Origin: an uncultured Flavonifractor sp.
GTDB taxonomy: Bacteria; Bacillota; Clostridia; Oscillospirales; Oscillospiraceae
Direction: 5' to 3'
Assembly: GCA_944385585.1 (NCBI GenBank)
Contig: CALWXU010000197.1
Span: 1-35,985, forward strand
Length of the DNA stretch: 35,985 nt
The notes beneath the pieces are model-generated. The model worked only from the letters and a program-made list of their open reading frames with translations, was not told the DNA's origin and ran no database searches. Below are positions 1 through 7,472 of the stretch, piece after piece. A program made the translations under genes and the position numbers. Position 1 is the stretch's first letter. The number at the start of each line of letters is the position of its first letter.

Positions 1-13
1 GTTCATTGCTCAT
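1..13 (-). CDS. start of an unknown gene leaving the window
   Basis: Only the first four codons (M-S-N-E) are inside the window. An AGAGGTG ribosome binding site lies a few bases upstream, and a good extended -10 promoter sits about 30 bp further up, so this is a real start and not a chance ATG. The product cannot be told from four residues. Confidence 0.55.
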
Positions 14-42
14 AGGAACACCTCTTTCTGGCCTATTGTTCC

Positions 43-70
43 TATTATACCACATTACTCGTGTAAACAC
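43..70 (-). promoter_or_regulatory. extended -10 promoter with adjacent palindrome
   Basis: On the minus strand TGGTATAAT (a TG-N extended -10, TATAAT at 43-48) lies just upstream of the partial gene at 1-13. The -35 region is poor. A perfect 10-bp palindrome GTGTAAACAC (61-70) occupies the -35 region, which suits an activator or repressor site. The regulator is unknown. Confidence 0.45.
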
Positions 71-180
71 TATTTAAGCTTATACATCATATAACACGAT
101 TTGCTGTAAATTAGAAATAATCTACCTCCTCGTAATTTCAAAACAACATGTGTTTTCTTTCCTATTTCATGGAGGTTGAC

Positions 181-492
181 TCATAGAAATTCTTCCACAT
201 GTTCACAGCCCTGCGCAAGGATAAATCGCACATGATCGTCATCCAGCTGATAAAAGATCTCTTTTCCGTTTCGGCGGCGCCGGACCAGGCTGTTCATCCG
301 CAGGATCCGCAGATGGTGTGAAACCGCCGCTTCAGACATTTTCAGACTTTGCACGATTACGTTAACACAGGACTCAGACGAGAAGATCTGAAATAAGATC
401 TTAAGGCGGGAGGAATCGCCCAGTGCTTTGAACAGCTGCGCCAGATTTTCCGATTCTTCTGCCTGCATCAAAACTTGGCGGGCCTGCTCCAT
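181..492 (-). CDS. ArsR/SmtB-family zinc-responsive repressor
   Basis: A 103-residue winged-helix metal sensor that should release DNA when zinc (or Cd/Co) binds. The recognition helix reads SEAAVSHHLRIL (about residues 53-64). The C-terminal helix carries D85-x-H87-x10-H98-x2-E101, which is exactly the alpha-5 zinc site known from SmtB, CzrA and ZiaR. There is one cysteine (C42) where CadC proteins have a CxC pair, so the alpha-3 site of CadC is absent. The start at 492 is chosen for its AAAGGAAG ribosome site; the longer open frame upstream overlaps the ATPase gene in another frame. It is the last gene of the metal-efflux operon, 35 bp after the ATPase, and probably represses its own operon through the dyad at 2873-2890. 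Confidence 0.9.
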   Translation of the reverse strand: MEQARQVLMQAEESENLAQLFKALGDSSRLKILFQIFSSESCVNVIVQSLKMSEAAVSHHLRILRMNSLVRRRRNGKEIFYQLDDDHVRFILAQGCEHVEEFL

Positions 493-527
493 AGATTGCT
501 TTCTTCCTTTCAAACAGACCGGGCCGT

Positions 528-2528
528 TTACAGATCCTTTACGAACAGGGCGCGGATGGCATTCAGAACGGCAAGGATCATCACGCCCACATCTGCAAAA
601 ACAGCCAGCCACATATTGGCGAAGCCCAGAGCCACCAGCACCAGGCAGATCAGTTTAATGCCGATCGCCACAACGATGTTTTGGTAAACAATACGCAGGC
701 ACTTGCGGGAAATCTTGATGGCCGTGGAGATCTTCATGGGATCGTCGTCCATCAGCACCACGTCGGCAGCTTCAATAGCTGCATCGGACCCCATCGCGCC
801 CATAGCAATACCAATGTCCGCACGGCCCAGTACGGGCGCATCGTTGATGCCATCACCCACGAAGGCCAGCTTCGCCTTCTCCGGCTTCTCCTGCAGCAGG
901 GCCTCCACCTTTTCCACCTTGTCGGCGGGGAGAAGCTGGCTGTACACCTGGTCAACCCCCAGGTCTTGGGCCACCTGGTCGGCCACCTGCTTGGCGTCGC
1001 CGGTGAGCATAACGGTCTTTTGTACGCCGGCATCCTTCAACGCCCGGATTGCCTGCTTGGAGGTGGGCTTTTCCACATCGGAGATGACGATATGGCCGGC
1101 GTATTTGCCGTCAATGGCCATATGGATGATGGTTCCCACGCTGTGGCAGTTGATGTAGTCCACACCGATACGCTTCATCAGTTTGTCATTACCCGCGGCC
1201 ACGGTGTGTCCGTCCACCTTGGCAATGACGCCGTTGCCGCTGATCTCCTGAATGTCGCTGACCCGGCTGCGGTCGATCTCTTTGCCGTAGGCCTTCTGGA
1301 GGCTCTTGCTGATGGGATGGCTGGAAGCGGATTCTGCCAGGGCGGCGTATTCCACCAGCTTGGCATTTTCCATCTCGCTGTGGTGGATGCCGTTGACTTC
1401 AAACACCCCCTGGGTCAGGGTGCCGGTCTTATCGAACACCACAACCTTGGTCTGGGACAGGGTTTCCAGATAGTTGGACCCTTTGACCAGCACACCGGCC
1501 TTGCTGGCCCCGCCGATGCCGGCGAAGAAGGACAGCGGGATGCTGATGACCAGCGCACAGGGGCAGCTTGCCACCAGGAAGGTCAGCGCACGATAGACCC
1601 AGGTTTCCCACCCGGCGTCGAGGCCGAGGGCAAACATCCGGACCAGCGGCGGCAGGATGGCCAGCGCCAGCGCAGCATAGCAGACAGCGGGGGTATAGAT
1701 TTTGGCAAAACGGGAGATGAAATCCTCCGACTTGGACTTGCGGGAGGAGGCGTTCTCCACCAGGTCAAGGATTTTGGAGACGGTGGACTCCCCGAATTCT
1801 TTGGTGGTCTTAATCTTCAGTACGCCGGTCATGTTGACGCAGCCGCTGATAATTTCGTCCCCGGCCTTGGCGTCCCGGGGCAGGCTTTCGCCGGTCAGGG
1901 CCGCCGTGTTCAGGGTGGAAACGCCCTCGGTCACAATACCGTCGATGGGCACCTTCTCGCCAGGCTGCACCACGATGATGGAGCCGATCTCCACCTCGTC
2001 GGGATCGACCTGCTCCAGCTTGCCGTCCCGCTCGATATTGGCATAGTCGGGGCGGATATCCATCAGGTCGCTGATATTGCGGCGGCTCTTGCCGACGGCG
2101 TAGCTTTGGAACCACTCGCCGACCTGATAAAACAGCATGACGGCGATGGCTTCCAGATAGTCGCCGTTCTCATAGATGGCCAGCGCCAGCGCGCCCAAGG
2201 TGGCGATAGCCATCAGGAAGTGCTCGTCAAAGACCTGCCCGTTGCGGATGCCCTTCCAGGCTTTCTGCAGGATGTCGTAGCCGATGATGGCGTAATCAAC
2301 CAGATAGCAGGCCAGTCGCACCCACCGCCCGGCGGCGCCCAACTGGTCAAAGGCGGCGGCCCCAAGCACCTGGAGCCCTAGCAGCAATACCGTGGCGGCC
2401 AGAATGCGCCAGAGCATGACTTTTTGCTTTTTGGTCATGCCGCTGTTGGCCCGTGCGCCGATGCATTGGAGGATTACGGCCAGCAGAGCCACTACAATCA
2501 GCAGACCATTGATAATGTACTCTTGCAT
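528..2528 (-). CDS. zntA: P1B-2-type Zn2+/Cd2+/Pb2+ exporting ATPase
   Basis: A 666-residue membrane pump that exports divalent soft metals at the cost of ATP. Visible motifs in order: TGES 212-215 (actuator), CPC 322-324 in the metal-binding membrane helix, DKTGT 366-370 (phosphorylated D366), the HP dipeptide 404-405, and GDGINDAP 558-565. The last two helices carry N617-x7-K625 and D646-x-G648, the combination that marks subgroup P1B-2 (Zn/Cd/Pb) rather than the copper pumps. The usual N-terminal heavy-metal-associated domain is missing; a separate small gene just upstream supplies one. A GAAAGGAAAA ribosome site precedes the ATG. Regulation is probably by the zinc-type ArsR encoded downstream. 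Substrate order (Zn against Cd) cannot be read from sequence. Confidence 0.95.
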   Translation of the reverse strand: MQEYIINGLLIVVALLAVILQCIGARANSGMTKKQKVMLWRILAATVLLLGLQVLGAAAFDQLGAAGRWVRLACYLVDYAIIGYDILQKAWKGIRNGQVFDEHFLMAIATLGALALAIYENGDYLEAIAVMLFYQVGEWFQSYAVGKSRRNISDLMDIRPDYANIERDGKLEQVDPDEVEIGSIIVVQPGEKVPIDGIVTEGVSTLNTAALTGESLPRDAKAGDEIISGCVNMTGVLKIKTTKEFGESTVSKILDLVENASSRKSKSEDFISRFAKIYTPAVCYAALALAILPPLVRMFALGLDAGWETWVYRALTFLVASCPCALVISIPLSFFAGIGGASKAGVLVKGSNYLETLSQTKVVVFDKTGTLTQGVFEVNGIHHSEMENAKLVEYAALAESASSHPISKSLQKAYGKEIDRSRVSDIQEISGNGVIAKVDGHTVAAGNDKLMKRIGVDYINCHSVGTIIHMAIDGKYAGHIVISDVEKPTSKQAIRALKDAGVQKTVMLTGDAKQVADQVAQDLGVDQVYSQLLPADKVEKVEALLQEKPEKAKLAFVGDGINDAPVLGRADIGIAMGAMGSDAAIEAADVVLMDDDPMKISTAIKISRKCLRIVYQNIVVAIGIKLICLVLVALGFANMWLAVFADVGVMILAVLNAIRALFVKDL

Positions 2529-2576
2529 CTCGATTTTCCTTTCAAAGGTTGCTTATTTATTTATCAGAGAAAGGCA

Positions 2577-2605
2577 ACGCCCTGCAAGCAGCTGCTCCAG
2601 GGCGT
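2577..2605 (-). other. intercistronic hairpin in metal-efflux operon
   Basis: ACGCCCTG (2577-2584) pairs perfectly with CAGGGCGT (2598-2605) around a 13-nt loop, between the HMA gene and the ATPase gene. No T-run follows on the minus strand, so it is more likely a stability or processing hairpin that lets the small HMA protein be made in excess than a terminator. Confidence 0.45.
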
Positions 2606-2616
2606 GTCCGTGGCAG

Positions 2617-2835
2617 TTACAGATAGATTTCACAGTCGGGCTCTACCTTTTTGCAGGCCTTCGTCACAGAGGCCATCACGCTGGCGGGCTCCTGACCCTC
2701 GGCAAACTCCACAATCATCTTCTGGGTCATGAAGTTCACAGTGGCGTTCTGCACGCCGCTGGTCTTGCGGGCGGCATCCTCCATCAGGTTGGCACAGTTG
2801 GCGCAATCTACCTCGATCTTATAAGTCTTTTTCAT
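2617..2835 (-). CDS. free-standing heavy-metal-associated (HMA) domain protein
   Basis: A 72-residue ferredoxin-fold metal chaperone with the binding motif D-C11-x-x-C14 near the N-terminus. The aspartate before the first cysteine is typical of the zinc/cadmium HMA domains of ZntA-type pumps, whereas copper chaperones usually have M-x-C-x-x-C. It is the first gene of the operon and most likely stands in for the HMA domain missing from the ATPase, delivering or sensing metal in trans. An AAAGGAG ribosome site sits 8 bp before the ATG. Confidence 0.9.
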   Translation of the reverse strand: MKKTYKIEVDCANCANLMEDAARKTSGVQNATVNFMTQKMIVEFAEGQEPASVMASVTKACKKVEPDCEIYL

Positions 2836-2872
2836 GTTGAAAACTCCTTTCTGAATTGAATCAAGTCATCGG

Positions 2873-2890
2873 AACAATTAAATCATTGTT
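2873..2890 (-). promoter_or_regulatory. candidate ArsR operator of the metal-efflux operon
   Basis: An inverted repeat AACAAT-N6-ATTGTT lies just downstream of the predicted start point (about 2897) of the promoter at 2904-2932, and upstream of the HMA gene. Its position is ideal for repression by the ArsR protein of the same operon. The half-site does not closely match the best-known SmtB/CzrA sites, so the assignment is inference. Confidence 0.4.
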
Positions 2891-2903
2891 TAACTGTATC
2901 CCT

Positions 2904-2932
2904 ATCATACACAGGCCATGCCTGATCGTCAA
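2904..2932 (-). promoter_or_regulatory. sigma-A promoter of the metal-efflux operon
   Basis: Read on the minus strand: TTGACG (2927-2932), a 17-bp spacer, then TATGAT (2904-2909), which also has an extended -10 TG. This is close to consensus and correctly placed about 70 bp upstream of the HMA start. Confidence 0.7.
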
Positions 2933-2947
2933 TGCCTTTGAGGGGAA

Positions 2948-2981
2948 TCCTTCTGTTTGGGTAAAAGGTCCTTCTGTTTGG
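2948..2981. repeat. 13-bp direct repeat at 21-bp spacing
   Basis: TCCTTCTGTTTGG occurs at 2948-2960 and again at 2969-2981, exactly 21 bp (two helical turns) apart, in the gap between the radical SAM pair and the metal operon promoter. Such phased repeats often bind a regulator. It lies about 16 bp upstream of the -35 box of the metal-operon promoter. Confidence 0.5.
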
Positions 2982-3038
2982 ACAAAAACAGACCGGAACA
3001 GTTCATCGATTGAACCATCCCGGTCGCCTGTTTGAATA

Positions 3039-3947
3039 TTAAGCCCTATGCCCCTGATTCTCCGATCCGCGGATCTCTTCATGATAAAAGTAATTGATAA
3101 TCGTCGGTTTTCCCGGCTTGCTGCGCCCATCAGGCAGGTGGTTGTCCAGATAGGGAAAATCGCTTGCCTCTGCAATCCGGCGAACCTCCTGCTCTAATGC
3201 CATCCAGTAGGATCGATCCCGCTTTTTATAAATAGCATCATACAAAGAGACTAACTCCGGATGCTTTCGGCTGATGTAGGCGAGAATTTCTGCTTTGAAC
3301 GAACCACGCAGATTAAGATTTTCCAGCCAGATAAAATCACATTGATTCCTGACCCGCTCCACAATGGCGGGCACGTCTGTAATGCCTGGAAAAATCGGGG
3401 CTGTAAAGCATACTGTTCGGATACCTGCCTTGTAGACCCTTTGCATGGCGGCCAGCCGTCGCGCAATGCTGACGGCGTTGTCCATATCGCTTTTGAAGTC
3501 CTCGTCCAGTGTGTTAATGGACCAGGATACCGTCACATCCGGCATTTGGGTCAACAGATCCAGATCCCGGAGTACTAGGTCGGACTTGGTACAAATCATC
3601 AGCTTGGCGCCGCTGGTTTTCAGCTGTTCCAGCAGGCTCCGGGTACGTCCGTAAACCTCCTCTTGGGGAAGGTAGCCGTCGGTCACCGAGCCGATCACCA
3701 CACGCTGCCCCCGATATTTTTGCGGGTTTTTGATATCCGGCCAGTGCTTCACATCCAGGAAAGCCCCCCATGGTTCACTGTGACCGGTAAACCGTTTCAT
3801 GAAAGAAGCATAGCAGTATTTGCAGTTATGGGTACAGCCTATATACGGGTTCACTGAATAGCCGCCCACGGGCAGCGTGGATTTGGTCATAACATTCTTT
3901 GTTTTAATGTCCCGGATTAGTACTCCATTTTCTTTTATTTCTTCCAT
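3039..3947 (-). CDS. radical SAM protein, mobile-pair B type (SPL-like)
   Basis: A 302-residue radical SAM enzyme. The [4Fe-4S]-binding triad is C38-x3-C42-x2-C45 (CTHNCKYC), within a sequence resembling the spore photoproduct lyase/Rv2578c-type branch. It matches what is annotated as 'radical SAM mobile pair protein B', a partner always found beside protein A on transferable segments. The substrate of the pair is not known. The start at 3947 gives a GGAGG ribosome site; the gene overlaps the end of protein A by 13 bp, so translation is probably coupled. Confidence 0.8.
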   Translation of the reverse strand: MEEIKENGVLIRDIKTKNVMTKSTLPVGGYSVNPYIGCTHNCKYCYASFMKRFTGHSEPWGAFLDVKHWPDIKNPQKYRGQRVVIGSVTDGYLPQEEVYGRTRSLLEQLKTSGAKLMICTKSDLVLRDLDLLTQMPDVTVSWSINTLDEDFKSDMDNAVSIARRLAAMQRVYKAGIRTVCFTAPIFPGITDVPAIVERVRNQCDFIWLENLNLRGSFKAEILAYISRKHPELVSLYDAIYKKRDRSYWMALEQEVRRIAEASDFPYLDNHLPDGRSKPGKPTIINYFYHEEIRGSENQGHRA

Positions 3948-4624
3948 GCAGCCTGTTCCTCCAATACACACTGGAAAGCCGGAGGCAGTTCCTGCACCAT
4001 CTGCGCCCCGCCCATGATGGGGAGCAGATCCTCTTTCATGAATACGGGGATACCCAGCGCGTGGGCCTGATAGGTTAACTCCCACACCCATTCCGGTCTG
4101 GATACGGCTTTACCCTTTCTGCGTCCGGTCTCGGTACCGATGACCACCCACTCAATGCCGGAGAGGTCCACTTCACCAATATCATCAAACATGGGCTCGA
4201 AGGTCACATGAAAGTGTCCCCCGTGGATGTTTTCCCGCAGAGCCTGGATGCGGTCCTTCTCTTTACGGGATGTAACGGTCACCCCAAACCAGGCATTGTC
4301 CAGCGGTGTGGAGAAGCGAATCACTTCCGGCCGTTTGGTCAGGAAGAGGTACTGGTGCTGCGGGTTCTGGGCCATTTTAGCAAATACTTCGTCCCGCCAC
4401 TCCGGTTTCCAGAAGGCAAAATCGCTCATCCCGGTCAGGAGAAAATTGTGGGGGCGCGGATTGTCCATCAGCCGCAGTTTGTTCGGGAAAAATTCCGGCT
4501 TCTCAAAATCGTCGATCATATGGAACCGCCGGACATTGTTCCTGGCGTAGCAGTAGCTGCACCCAATGGGACAGCCGATGACCAGGTTCCTATTCTGGAT
4601 CAAATCCTTAATACAGACCGCCAT
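3935..4624 (-). CDS. radical SAM protein, mobile-pair A type
   Basis: A 229-residue radical SAM/phage Gp37-like protein with the cluster motif C18-x3-C22-x2-C25 (CPIGCSYC) unusually close to the N-terminus. It corresponds to 'radical SAM mobile pair protein A'. The ATG at 4624 has an AAAGGAGG ribosome site; the longer open frame upstream has none. It lies 34 bp behind the (broken) flavin reductase gene on the same strand and overlaps protein B downstream. A flavin reductase in front could once have supplied electrons to reduce the iron-sulphur clusters; that is inference. Confidence 0.8.
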   Translation of the reverse strand: MAVCIKDLIQNRNLVIGCPIGCSYCYARNNVRRFHMIDDFEKPEFFPNKLRLMDNPRPHNFLLTGMSDFAFWKPEWRDEVFAKMAQNPQHQYLFLTKRPEVIRFSTPLDNAWFGVTVTSRKEKDRIQALRENIHGGHFHVTFEPMFDDIGEVDLSGIEWVVIGTETGRRKGKAVSRPEWVWELTYQAHALGIPVFMKEDLLPIMGGAQMVQELPPAFQCVLEEQAAWKK

Positions 4625-4658
4625 CGGCCCCGCCTCCTTTTCTGGTATTGCGAAAGAA

Positions 4659-5170
4659 TCAGCCCTCCACGGCGGGCGCAACCTTGCCGAAGCCATTCCA
4701 GGCATACAGGCCCTTCTTGCTCTCATCGCCCAGGAATTTGCCTACCTGGCAGATATGCAGGATATGGTCGCCCACTTCCACCGACTGCTGCAGGGTGGCC
4801 ACCATCGCCAGCTTGGTGTCCGCCGGGATCTGGATGTCGCTGCCCTCCACGGCCACCATCTCGATGTGGTTGGCGGCCACCTTGTCGGTCTTGGCTCCGG
4901 TGGAAGCCCCGCAGGCCATGACGGCCTGTGCCAGGCTCTCGCCCGGAACGGTGACGATCACCTTGCCGGTCTCCCGTACCTGCCTGCCGGTGTGGGACTG
5001 CTTGCTGGTGGCGAATCCGATCATCGGCGGATTGGAGGAGAGGTAGGACACAAAGCAGATGGGTGCCAGGTTCGTGGTGCCGTCCTCTTTTTTGGAGCAG
5101 ATCAGCGTCAGAGGATTGGGGGAGGTCAGAACATCAGAACAGTGGCCTCTATAATGTTCAGTTCTTTCAT
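4659..5170 (-). pseudogene. flavin reductase family protein, frameshifted by 8-bp duplication
   Basis: The downstream open part (130 residues from 5051) is a DIM6/NTAB-type flavin reductase with the family's N-terminal strands missing. The missing part exists upstream: from the ATG at 5170, with a good AAAGG site, the frame reads M-K-E-L-N-I-I-E-A-T-V-L and then hits a stop. The cause is a tandem duplication of TGTTCTGA (minus strand; 5126-5133 and 5134-5141). Removing one copy restores T-V-L-T-S-P-N-P-L-T and one continuous frame of about 167 residues, the usual length for the family. Either the gene is dead or the repeat is a slippage switch. It is controlled by the promoter at 5233-5260. 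Confidence 0.85.
5126..5141. repeat. 8-bp tandem duplication causing frameshift
   Basis: TCAGAACA is present twice in direct tandem (5126-5133, 5134-5141). It shifts the flavin reductase frame by +2 and creates an early stop. Confidence 0.9.
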
Positions 5171-5232
5171 GTCATTCAGACCTTTCCAAGAAATTTCAGT
5201 CGTTGACTGCATGGTCAACCAGTGATATATTT

Positions 5233-5263
5233 ATTATACTTGATTAAAATCTTCAATCAAGTA
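5233..5263 (-). promoter_or_regulatory. flavin reductase promoter overlapped by HxlR operator
   Basis: On the minus strand TTGATT (5255-5260), a 16-bp spacer and TATAAT (5233-5238) make a strong promoter. A perfect inverted repeat TACTTGATT-N9-AATCAAGTA (5237-5263) covers both boxes. It sits between the divergent HxlR regulator and the reductase, so binding there would block the reductase promoter directly. HxlR-family proteins typically act in this arrangement. Confidence 0.7.
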
Positions 5264-5326
5264 CGCAAATCGTTTATATCTGGTATTAAAAAAGATACTG
5301 CTGGTAGAATGGAGTAAACTATCATC

Positions 5327-5680
5327 ATGACCTATGAGGAATTTGCGGAGAAAGTGAGCAGCGTGATTCTGACGGAGCGTGGAAACTGCCCGGTCACGCC
5401 GGTGATCCAGATGCTGCAGGGGAAATGGAAACTGCAAATTCTCTACGAGCTGTGCATCAAATCCCCCATGCGGTTTGGGGAGCTGAAGAAGATGCTGAAA
5501 CCCATTACCAATGCCGCCCTGACCAATGCGCTGAAGGAGCTGGAGACCAACGAGCTGATCCAGCGCATCCAGTACAACGAAATGCCGCTGCGGGTGGAAT
5601 ACTCCCTGACGGAGAAGGGGCGGGATCTGCTGCCTGTCTTCTACGCCATCTCCCAGTGGGGGTTGAAGTACATTCCATAA
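5327..5680 (+). CDS. HxlR-family winged-helix transcriptional regulator
   Basis: A 117-residue regulator with the HxlR core: GKWKLQILYEL, the recognition segment around residues 60-75 (ITNAALTNALKELETNEL) and the wing ending in VEYSLTEKG. Proteins of this family often sense quinones, aldehydes or oxidants and control a divergent redox enzyme; the divergent gene here is a flavin reductase, which fits. A cysteine near the N-terminus (in GNCPV) is in the position used for redox sensing in several HxlR/QorR-type members. The ribosome site is GGAG at 12 bp, a little far, so translation may be weak. Confidence 0.88.
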   Translation: MTYEEFAEKVSSVILTERGNCPVTPVIQMLQGKWKLQILYELCIKSPMRFGELKKMLKPITNAALTNALKELETNELIQRIQYNEMPLRVEYSLTEKGRDLLPVFYAISQWGLKYIP

Positions 5681-5723
5681 AAGCACTGTCAGAACACTTT
5701 TGAACTCCACCGATCGTCCAAGA

Positions 5724-5767
5724 GGGGGCTGAGATCCTATTACCTATTAGGATCTCAGCCCCCTTTT
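5724..5767 (+). terminator. intrinsic terminator after HxlR gene, probably bidirectional
   Basis: A perfect 16-bp stem (5724-5739 with 5748-5763) with an 8-nt loop, followed by TTTT. It lies between two convergent genes and ends directly at the stop codon of the small gene at 5769. Confidence 0.9.
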
Positions 5768-5768
5768 G

Positions 5769-6086
5769 TCAGGAGATTTCCTCTGCCTCCAGCAGGAAGA
5801 CGACCGGACGCACGCCATCCGGGCAGGCAAACACGCCGATGGAATCATCGTTCAGCCAGGTACCGGATGGCTGGAGCAGCCCGCCTTCGGATAACTGGCG
5901 CACCCACGGTTCAAGGTTTTGCCAGGCCACGCCGCACATCCCCTCCGGCGGGTTGATGCCATCGCTGTAGAGCACCTGCCCTTTCTGGTGGAAGGGACAC
6001 ATTCCAAGCTCAGGAATCGCATACCGATCCGCCAAGTCCTGATAGTATTCCGTGCGAAGCACGGTAATCTTTACTTTTTTCTGCAT
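5769..6086 (-). CDS. small TIGR04076-like protein
   Basis: 105 residues beginning MQKKVKITVL, with the pattern ELGMCPFHQKGQ then PEGMCGVAW, which resembles the small uncharacterised proteins annotated as the TIGR04076 family. No signal peptide or membrane segment is visible. Two cysteines (in GMCPF and GMCGVAW) could bind a cofactor or a metal. The start at 6086 has an AGGAGGAG ribosome site; an upstream in-frame ATG has none. It lies 34 bp after the patatin gene on the same strand, so probably belongs to the Rrf2-patatin transcript. Function unknown. Confidence 0.7.
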   Translation of the reverse strand: MQKKVKITVLRTEYYQDLADRYAIPELGMCPFHQKGQVLYSDGINPPEGMCGVAWQNLEPWVRQLSEGGLLQPSGTWLNDDSIGVFACPDGVRPVVFLLEAEEIS

Positions 6087-6120
6087 ATTGCTCTCCTCCT
6101 TTTTTGCCATTATGTAACCA

Positions 6121-6987
6121 TCAAGCGGATAAGAAGTTCTGCAGGTTTTCTTTTTGGGCGGCAAAATCCTGCAGGCCCAGGTCATATAGCGCCCGCTCTG
6201 CCTCCTCTTTCATGGAGTAGGTCCCCACATGGAGCGGCTCGCTGGGCGCCAGGACAAAGGCCGTTCCCGCCTGTTCCAGCGCGAATACCTCCTGGAAATT
6301 TTGATTATATACGGTGTGCCGGCGGTTCAGCGCCTCTACGATCCTGGGATACCTGCGGCAGGCCAGCCGGTATAGTGGCCGCATCCCCTGGGGTTTCTTC
6401 ACATAGTCCCGATTTTTAGACAGGATCACCACCAGCCGGTCACACCCCTTTTCCAGCGCCCGGCGGACGGGGATGGCGTCGGTCAAGCCGCCGTCAAAAT
6501 AGGGCACCCCATTCAGTTCCACCGGATGGCAGACAGCGGGGATGGCGCTGGATGCCATGATCAGGCGGTAATCGTCCTGCTTCATGGCCTCCTTTCCAAA
6601 GTATTCCGGCCTGCCCGTCAGCGCGTTGGTGACCACCGCCTCATATTCTGTGGGATTGTTCAGAAATGCCGGAAAGTCCAGCGGGTCTTTTCCGTCCGCC
6701 CGCGTCAGATCACCATAGATATGCTGGATGCCGAACAGATCGCCGGTTTTCAGCAGGCTCCTCAGCCCAAAGTATTCCGGGTCATGGATGTGCTCGGTAA
6801 AAAAGCGCAGGTTCCGCCCCCGCTGCCCGGCCAGATAGGACACCAGATTTCCGGAGCCCGCCGAGACACCGATGCAATAGTCGAAGGTAATTCCCTCATC
6901 CAGAAAACGGTCCAGGATCGCGGCGTTATAGGCGCACTTCATGCCGCCGCCCTCCACCACCAGCCCGTATTTTATTTCTGTCCGCAT
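6121..6987 (-). CDS. patatin-like phospholipase
   Basis: A 288-residue soluble acyl hydrolase of the patatin fold. The oxyanion loop GGGMK (13-17), the nucleophile elbow G40-V-S42-A-G44 and the D165-G-G catalytic aspartate are all present, so the Ser/Asp dyad is intact. The closest familiar group is the YjjU-like bacterial patatins of about 280-300 residues. The gene overlaps the end of the Rrf2 regulator by 16 bp and is thus translationally coupled to it. Substrate unknown; membrane phospholipid is the usual target. Its fixed link with the divergent sirtuins suggests a shared stress response. Confidence 0.88.
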   Translation of the reverse strand: MRTEIKYGLVVEGGGMKCAYNAAILDRFLDEGITFDYCIGVSAGSGNLVSYLAGQRGRNLRFFTEHIHDPEYFGLRSLLKTGDLFGIQHIYGDLTRADGKDPLDFPAFLNNPTEYEAVVTNALTGRPEYFGKEAMKQDDYRLIMASSAIPAVCHPVELNGVPYFDGGLTDAIPVRRALEKGCDRLVVILSKNRDYVKKPQGMRPLYRLACRRYPRIVEALNRRHTVYNQNFQEVFALEQAGTAFVLAPSEPLHVGTYSMKEEAERALYDLGLQDFAAQKENLQNFLSA

Positions 6988-7451
6988 AAAGCAGCATCCC
7001 CTTTCCCGTTCGTTTGTGCTGTCTGGTTTTGCTCCAATTTCCGGTCATACCGGGCAAGGATCTCCGCCAGCGTAATCTCCCGCATCCTGGCTTCGGCGCT
7101 CTCCTGCACCTCCCGGTAGCAGTCCGCCAGCACCAGCTGGATGTTCACTCCCACGCCGCAGGCCGGGTTGGTGTGGGTGTCCTGATGCAGGATCGGCTTG
7201 TCGCCCTCCACCGCGCGGTAGGCATCCAGCAGCGTGATCTGGGCGGGGTCACGGGTCAGGGCGGGCCGGGGATGCCCTTTCACGCTGGTGAGCAGCCCGC
7301 CCTTGCGCAGAGCCGACATCAGTTGGCGAACATAGGCAGGATTTGTCTGCACGCTCTCTGCAATCCGTTCGCTGGTCAGGTTGGCTCCCGGATGCAGGGC
7401 CAGGAAGGCCAGAATGTGGACCGCGTCGCTCAATCTGGTTGGATATTTCAT
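6972..7451 (-). CDS. Rrf2-family transcriptional regulator
   Basis: 159 residues with the Rrf2 N-terminal winged helix (YPTRLSDAVHILAFLALHP, then SERIAESVQTNPAYVRQLMSALRKGGLL). The cysteines that bind iron-sulphur clusters in IscR/NsrR are not in their usual spacing: only C118 (PACGVG) and C130 (ADCYREV) are seen in the central part, so it resembles the YwnA/CymR branch more than a classical Fe-S sensor. The start at 7451 has a GAGAGG ribosome site. It reads away from the sirtuin operon, and two copies of a dyad in the shared promoter region are its probable operators. Confidence 0.88.
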   Translation of the reverse strand: MKYPTRLSDAVHILAFLALHPGANLTSERIAESVQTNPAYVRQLMSALRKGGLLTSVKGHPRPALTRDPAQITLLDAYRAVEGDKPILHQDTHTNPACGVGVNIQLVLADCYREVQESAEARMREITLAEILARYDRKLEQNQTAQTNGKGDAALCGQK

Positions 7452-7472
7452 ACGGCTGTCCTCTCTTCTTGA

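Noticed and set aside
681-2381. 566-codon open frame opposite the zinc ATPase
   Set aside because: It mirrors the ATPase codons; composition is Gly/His/Val/Asp-rich without motifs, while the opposite strand has every P-type ATPase motif.
2861-3175. 104-codon open frame between the rSAM pair and metal operon
   Set aside because: Overlaps the end of the rSAM B gene and holds the direct repeat and promoter; no ribosome site.
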